From: an uncultured Lachnospiraceae bacterium
GTDB taxonomy: Bacteria > Bacillota > Clostridia > Lachnospirales > Lachnospiraceae
DNA: 8,080 nt
Assembly (NCBI GenBank): GCA_947177465.1
Contig: CAMWUP010000082.1
Span: 1 to 8,080 of the forward strand
Direction: 5' to 3'
The position numbers were made by a program, and so were the translations under genes. Positions within the stretch are counted from its first letter, which is position 1. The number at the start of each line of letters is the position of its first letter. Below are positions 4,646-8,080 of this stretch, in pieces. Under the pieces are notes generated by a model, which was not told the origin of the DNA, made no database searches, and saw only the letters and a list, made by a program, of their open reading frames with translations.

Positions 4646-5518
4646 ATGAGTATCATAAAGACGGATAAGCTTGTATTTGAATATATCAGGCGTGATGAGG
4701 ATGGCAATGTAGAAGGCATCACCCGTGCGGTGGATGAAGTGACTCTGAAGATTAAACAGGGTGACTTTATTGCTGTTTTAGGGCATAATGGCTCCGGAAA
4801 GTCCACGCTTGCAAAGCATATGAATGCAATACTCTGTCCCACGGAGGGCAGCATATGGGTGGACGGCAGGGATACGAAGGACGAATCGGAGGTCTGGAAT
4901 ATCAGGCAGACGGCGGGTATGGTTTTTCAAAATCCCGACAATCAGATAATCGGACAGGTGGTAGAGGAGGATGTAGGCTTCGGTCCGGAAAATATGGGTG
5001 TTCCCACTGCTGAAATCTGGCAGAGAGTGGAGGAAAGTCTGAAAGCCGTCGGCATGTACAAGTTTCGCAAATATTCGCCTAACAAGCTGTCAGGCGGACA
5101 AAAGCAGCGGGTTTCCATTGCGGGCGTGCTGGCAATGCATCCGAAGTGTATCGTGCTGGACGAACCTACTGCCATGCTTGACCCCAACGGCAGAAAAGAG
5201 GTCATACGCGCAGTGCGCGCGCTGAACGATGTGGAAAATGTAACGGTGATTCTGATTACACATTATATGGAGGAAATTATCCACGCCGACAGCGTATTTG
5301 TCATGGATAAGGGAAAAGTAGCCATGCAGGGCACGCCGAGAGAGATTTTTTCCAAGGTGGAGGAGCTGAAGGAGCTTCGACTTGATGTGCCGCAGGTTAC
5401 GCTTTTGGCGTACGAGCTGCAGAAAAGAGGAATTGCATTGCCTGACGGTATTCTCAGCATAGAGGAATTGACAGATGAAATTGTAAAATATAGCCGCAGC
5501 CACGGGGAAAGGAGGTAG
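4646..5518 (+). CDS. ecfA1: ECF transporter ATPase subunit EcfA1
   Basis: A 290-residue ABC ATPase, the first of the two nucleotide-binding subunits that power energy-coupling-factor vitamin and metal importers at the inner face of the membrane. Walker A is GHNGSGKST (46-54). The Q-loop is FQNPDNQ with Q95, characteristic of EcfA1. The signature is LSGGQ (148-152), Walker B ends IVLDEP (169-174) with catalytic E173, and the switch histidine is H206. The C-terminal part (about 225-290) is the usual EcfA helical region. The start at 4646 is set by GGAGGA at 4633-4638; an upstream in-frame TTG at 4550 lies inside the promoter and is rejected. The end carries AAGGAGG, the ribosome site for ecfA2, so the two are probably translationally coupled. 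Older annotations call it cbiO. Confidence 0.96.
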   Translation: MSIIKTDKLVFEYIRRDEDGNVEGITRAVDEVTLKIKQGDFIAVLGHNGSGKSTLAKHMNAILCPTEGSIWVDGRDTKDESEVWNIRQTAGMVFQNPDNQIIGQVVEEDVGFGPENMGVPTAEIWQRVEESLKAVGMYKFRKYSPNKLSGGQKQRVSIAGVLAMHPKCIVLDEPTAMLDPNGRKEVIRAVRALNDVENVTVILITHYMEEIIHADSVFVMDKGKVAMQGTPREIFSKVEELKELRLDVPQVTLLAYELQKRGIALPDGILSIEELTDEIVKYSRSHGERR

Positions 5519-5520
5519 TC

Positions 5521-6384
5521 ATGCCGATTATATTAGACCATGTAAGCCATGTTTACGGTGATGATACCACCCTTGCCGTGAAAGCGCTGGATGATGTCAG
5601 TCTGGTCATACCGGACGGGCAGTTTATCGGACTGATTGGACATACCGGTTCGGGAAAGTCCACGCTGGTGCAGCATTTAAACGGACTGCTCCGTGCGACG
5701 TCAGGAAACATTTATTTTAACGGGCAGGATATAGACGACGAAGATTTTAATAAAAAAGAACTGCGCAGCAAGGTAGGACTGGTATTCCAGTATCCTGAAC
5801 ATCAGCTTTTTGAGGTTGATGTGTTTTCAGATGTATGCTTTGGACCCAAAAATCTGGGGTTGTCAAAGAAGGAAACGGAGCTAAGGGCATATGACGCCTT
5901 AAAAAAAGTAGGGCTTCCCGACGAGTGTTTTTATCAGTCGCCCTTTGACCTTTCGGGCGGACAGAAACGAAGAGTGGCAATTGCGGGTGTGCTTGCCATG
6001 AAGCCGGAGGTGCTGATATTAGACGAGCCTACCGCGGGCTTAGACCCGAAGGGCAGGGAAGAGATACTGGGACAGATATGCAAATTAAAGGAAGAGAGCA
6101 ATATTACGGTCATTCTGGTGTCACACAGTATGGAAGATGTGGCGGAATATGTGGATCGTATTCTGGTAATGAACCATGGCAGCATCATGTACGATGATGT
6201 GCCTAAGGAAGTATTTAAGCATTATAAGGAGCTGGAGGAGGTAGGGCTTGCCGCCCCACAGGTGACTTATATTATGCACAATCTGAAAGAAGCGGGTCTT
6301 AGTGTGGACGAAAACGCCACAACCATAAAGGAGGCTGCGGAGGAGGTTTTCCGCGCGCTGACGGAAAGGACACGGTTATTGTAA
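5521..6384 (+). CDS. ecfA2: ECF transporter ATPase subunit EcfA2
   Basis: A 287-residue ABC ATPase that pairs with EcfA1 in the ECF module. Walker A is GHTGSGKST (40-48). The Q-loop is FQYPEHQLFE with Q90, the form typical of EcfA2. The signature is LSGGQ (144-148), Walker B is VLILDEP (164-170) with E169, the D-loop is AGLD (172-175) and the switch histidine is H202. All catalytic elements are intact, so both ATP sites of the heterodimer should be competent. It starts two bases after the ecfA1 stop with AAGGAGG at the correct distance. Its TAA stop overlaps the ecfT ATG by one base (TAATG). Confidence 0.96.
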   Translation: MPIILDHVSHVYGDDTTLAVKALDDVSLVIPDGQFIGLIGHTGSGKSTLVQHLNGLLRATSGNIYFNGQDIDDEDFNKKELRSKVGLVFQYPEHQLFEVDVFSDVCFGPKNLGLSKKETELRAYDALKKVGLPDECFYQSPFDLSGGQKRRVAIAGVLAMKPEVLILDEPTAGLDPKGREEILGQICKLKEESNITVILVSHSMEDVAEYVDRILVMNHGSIMYDDVPKEVFKHYKELEEVGLAAPQVTYIMHNLKEAGLSVDENATTIKEAAEEVFRALTERTRLL

Positions 6385-7289
6385 TGCTCAGGGATATTAC
6401 ATTAGGACAATATTATCAGACGGAATCCGTCATACACAGGCTTGACCCGCGCGTAAAGCTGGCAGGCACTGTTATTTTTATTATATCATTGTTTTGTTTT
6501 CACAATATATGGGGGTATCTGTGTGCAGCACTTTTCCTGTTTGCCGTTGTGAAGCTGTCAAAGGTGCCCTTTAAATTTATGATCAAAGGTATGCGTTCCA
6601 TTATGTTTCTGCTGTTAATAACAGTGGTGTTTAACCTGTTTTTAACGCCTGGAGAAACGGTATTGACTATCTGGAAGCTGCATATCACAAAAGAAGGCAT
6701 CCGGATTGCCGTATTTATGGTAATCAGGCTGACCATGCTGATTATCGGCTCTTCCCTGATGACGCTGACAACGACGCCCAACAATCTGACAGACGGCATG
6801 GAGAAAGCGATGAGCCCGTTAAAGCTGTTTCGCCTGCCGGTGCATGAAATCGCTATGATAATGTCAATCGCGCTTCGTTTTATTCCGATTCTGATGGAAG
6901 AGACGGACAAAATCATGAAGGCGCAGATAGCCAGAGGCGCAGACTTTGAGAGTGGCAACATATTTAAAAAGGCCAAGGCGATGGTACCGCTTTTGGTGCC
7001 GCTGTTTATCGCGGCGTTTAGGCGTGCCAACGATTTGGCGATGGCGATGGAGGCGCGCTGCTACAGGGGCGGCGCAGGCAGAACCAAGATGAAGCCGCTT
7101 ATCTACAAAAGGCGGGATGTGGCGGCGTATCTGCTGCTCTTTGCTTATCTTGCAGGCAGCATTGTGGTGGACAGAGTGCCCAATATGATAGCGAAAGCGC
7201 CTGTGGAAGAGCAGGTAATCACGACAGCGGGTACACTTGCGGAGACGGATTTGATTGATTTAAACGGTTTGGACAACATACAGGATTAA
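6384..7289 (+). CDS. ecfT: ECF transporter transmembrane coupling subunit EcfT
   Basis: A 301-residue integral membrane protein linking the EcfA1/EcfA2 ATPases to substrate-binding S components. Hydrophobic segments lie at about residues 25-55, 70-88, 107-130, 155-170, 198-213 and 245-262. The two coupling-helix motifs are present: IARGADF (ARG at 183-185) and MEARCYRGG (ARC at 224-226, where the family usually has ARx). They dock into grooves of the two ATPases. The opening DPRVKL (21-26) is also family-typical. After the last membrane helix a tail of about 38 residues, acidic towards its end, extends the protein beyond the usual length of about 265. GGAAAGGA lies 13 bases upstream, rather far, so initiation probably depends on coupling through the TAATG overlap. 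No S-component gene is adjacent. Confidence 0.94.
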   Translation: MLRDITLGQYYQTESVIHRLDPRVKLAGTVIFIISLFCFHNIWGYLCAALFLFAVVKLSKVPFKFMIKGMRSIMFLLLITVVFNLFLTPGETVLTIWKLHITKEGIRIAVFMVIRLTMLIIGSSLMTLTTTPNNLTDGMEKAMSPLKLFRLPVHEIAMIMSIALRFIPILMEETDKIMKAQIARGADFESGNIFKKAKAMVPLLVPLFIAAFRRANDLAMAMEARCYRGGAGRTKMKPLIYKRRDVAAYLLLFAYLAGSIVVDRVPNMIAKAPVEEQVITTAGTLAETDLIDLNGLDNIQD

Positions 7290-7309
7290 GGAATCAGGGA
7301 GAAAAAGAA

Positions 7310-8050
7310 TTGAAACGCTTTATGCTGACTGTCGCATATGACGGCACTGCTTATGCTGGCTTTCAGGTGCAAAAAAACTGCCCGACCATAGAAGGGGAAC
7401 TGAATCGCGCCCTAAGCGGGCTTTTGCGGGAGGACATCCATGTCATCGGGGCGAGCCGGACCGATGCCGGCGTCCATGCCCTCTGTAATGTGGCGGTATT
7501 CGATTCCGACACAACGATTCCGGCGGAGAAGCTTGCCTATGCTCTAAACGCGAGATTGCCGGAGGATATCAGGATTCAGAAGTCAGAGGAGACAGCGCCG
7601 GATTTTCATCCAAGGCACTGCGCGAGCAGAAAAACCTACGAATACCGGATTACGAGAGGAGAGTTCCCCATACCGGTAAAAAGGCTTTATTCCTGCTTTA
7701 CCTATCATACTTTGAATGTTGACAAAATGCGGGAGGCGGCGCTGTATCTGATTGGAGAGCATGATTTTAAAGCTTTTTGCGCGGCGGCAGCCGTGGTGGA
7801 AAGCACAGTGCGAACCATTTACTCCGTCGAGGTAGCGGAGGAAGGCGCAGACGTCGTTATCCGCATCTGCGGAAACGGCTTTTTGTATAATATGGTGCGG
7901 ATTATAGCGGGAACGCTGATGGAAGTCGGGCGCGGAAGATGGTCTCCCGAAGCGGTAAAAGAAGCGCTTGCAGCGTGTGACAGAACCAAAGCCGGACCCA
8001 CAGCGCCGGCCTGTGGGCTTATGCTGGTAAAATATGAATTTTTTAGTTGA
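7310..8050 (+). CDS. truA: tRNA pseudouridine(38-40) synthase TruA
   Basis: A 246-residue cytoplasmic enzyme converting uridine to pseudouridine at positions 38-40 of tRNA anticodon arms. The catalytic motif GASRTDAGVHA (47-57) holds the essential aspartate D52. Other family segments are YDGTAYAGFQVQ (10-21), DFHPRHCASRKTYEYRI (two parts, 98-114), GEHDFKAFC (149-157) and FLYNMVRIIAGTLMEVG (191-207). A TTG start is chosen because GGGAG at 7297-7301 is eight bases ahead; the next in-frame ATG (7322) would lose the site and trim the first strand. It follows ecfT by 20 bases on the same strand, the usual Firmicutes order, and is probably co-transcribed with it. Length is normal for the family. 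Confidence 0.97.
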   Translation: MKRFMLTVAYDGTAYAGFQVQKNCPTIEGELNRALSGLLREDIHVIGASRTDAGVHALCNVAVFDSDTTIPAEKLAYALNARLPEDIRIQKSEETAPDFHPRHCASRKTYEYRITRGEFPIPVKRLYSCFTYHTLNVDKMREAALYLIGEHDFKAFCAAAAVVESTVRTIYSVEVAEEGADVVIRICGNGFLYNMVRIIAGTLMEVGRGRWSPEAVKEALAACDRTKAGPTAPACGLMLVKYEFFS

Positions 8051-8075
8051 CAGGTTCGGTTTCATATAATATAAT
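8047..8075 (+). promoter_or_regulatory. Perfect consensus sigma-A promoter at the end of truA
   Basis: TTGACA at 8047-8052 overlaps the truA stop codon (TGA, 8048-8050). A 17-bp spacer separates it from TATAAT at 8070-8075. Both hexamers and the spacing match consensus exactly. In related genomes rplM-rpsI follow truA, so this probably drives ribosomal proteins L13 and S9, which lie outside the window. Confidence 0.85.
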
Positions 8076-8080
8076 ATATC

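Overview
The window looks like chromosome from a Gram-positive Clostridia bacterium, most likely a Lachnospiraceae (cluster XIVa) member. This rests on gene order, on the EcfA1/EcfA2/EcfT proteins, on strong AGGAGG-type ribosome sites, on sigma-A-like promoters, and on an unusually long ribosomal protein L17. It is inferred from the sequence alone; no database was searched.

Layout. The left edge holds the end of the ribosomal protein/RNA polymerase operon: the C-terminal domain of rpoA (to 194), a structured 137-base gap, rplQ (332-937) and a terminator hairpin (979-1004). Next comes a 720-base stretch without genes, dominated by two copies of a palindromic element in opposite orientation (cores 1091-1167 and 1409-1485). 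It is followed by a methyl-accepting chemotaxis protein gene (1658-3355), two back-to-back hairpins, and a convergent gene for a membrane-anchored M15-type cell-wall peptidase (3460-4461, minus strand). A divergent promoter pair (4517-4578) then leads into a tight operon: ecfA1 (4646-5518), ecfA2 (5521-6384), ecfT (6384-7289) and truA (7310-8050). A perfect consensus promoter overlaps the truA stop codon and points out of the window, probably towards rplM-rpsI.

How the genes fit together. In many Firmicutes, for example Bacillus subtilis, rpoA-rplQ is followed directly by ecfA1-ecfA2-ecfT-truA-rplM-rpsI. Here that conserved block is split by about 3.7 kb carrying the palindromic repeats, the chemoreceptor and the peptidase. 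The ecf genes encode the shared energising module of group II ECF vitamin transporters (two ATPases and a transmembrane coupler). No substrate-binding S component is present, as expected for a module shared by several S components. TruA modifies tRNA anticodon arms.

The strongest candidate for something undescribed is the repeat pair at about 1048-1556. The two 77-nt cores align without gaps at 65 of 77 positions. Eight of the 12 differences form four compensatory base-pair changes in one predicted hairpin, and the outer arms have diverged between copies while staying self-complementary. That is the pattern of a structured RNA or a hairpin-based mobile element. A second notable feature is a roughly 74-residue insertion in L17 with repeated DKDGK-like motifs.
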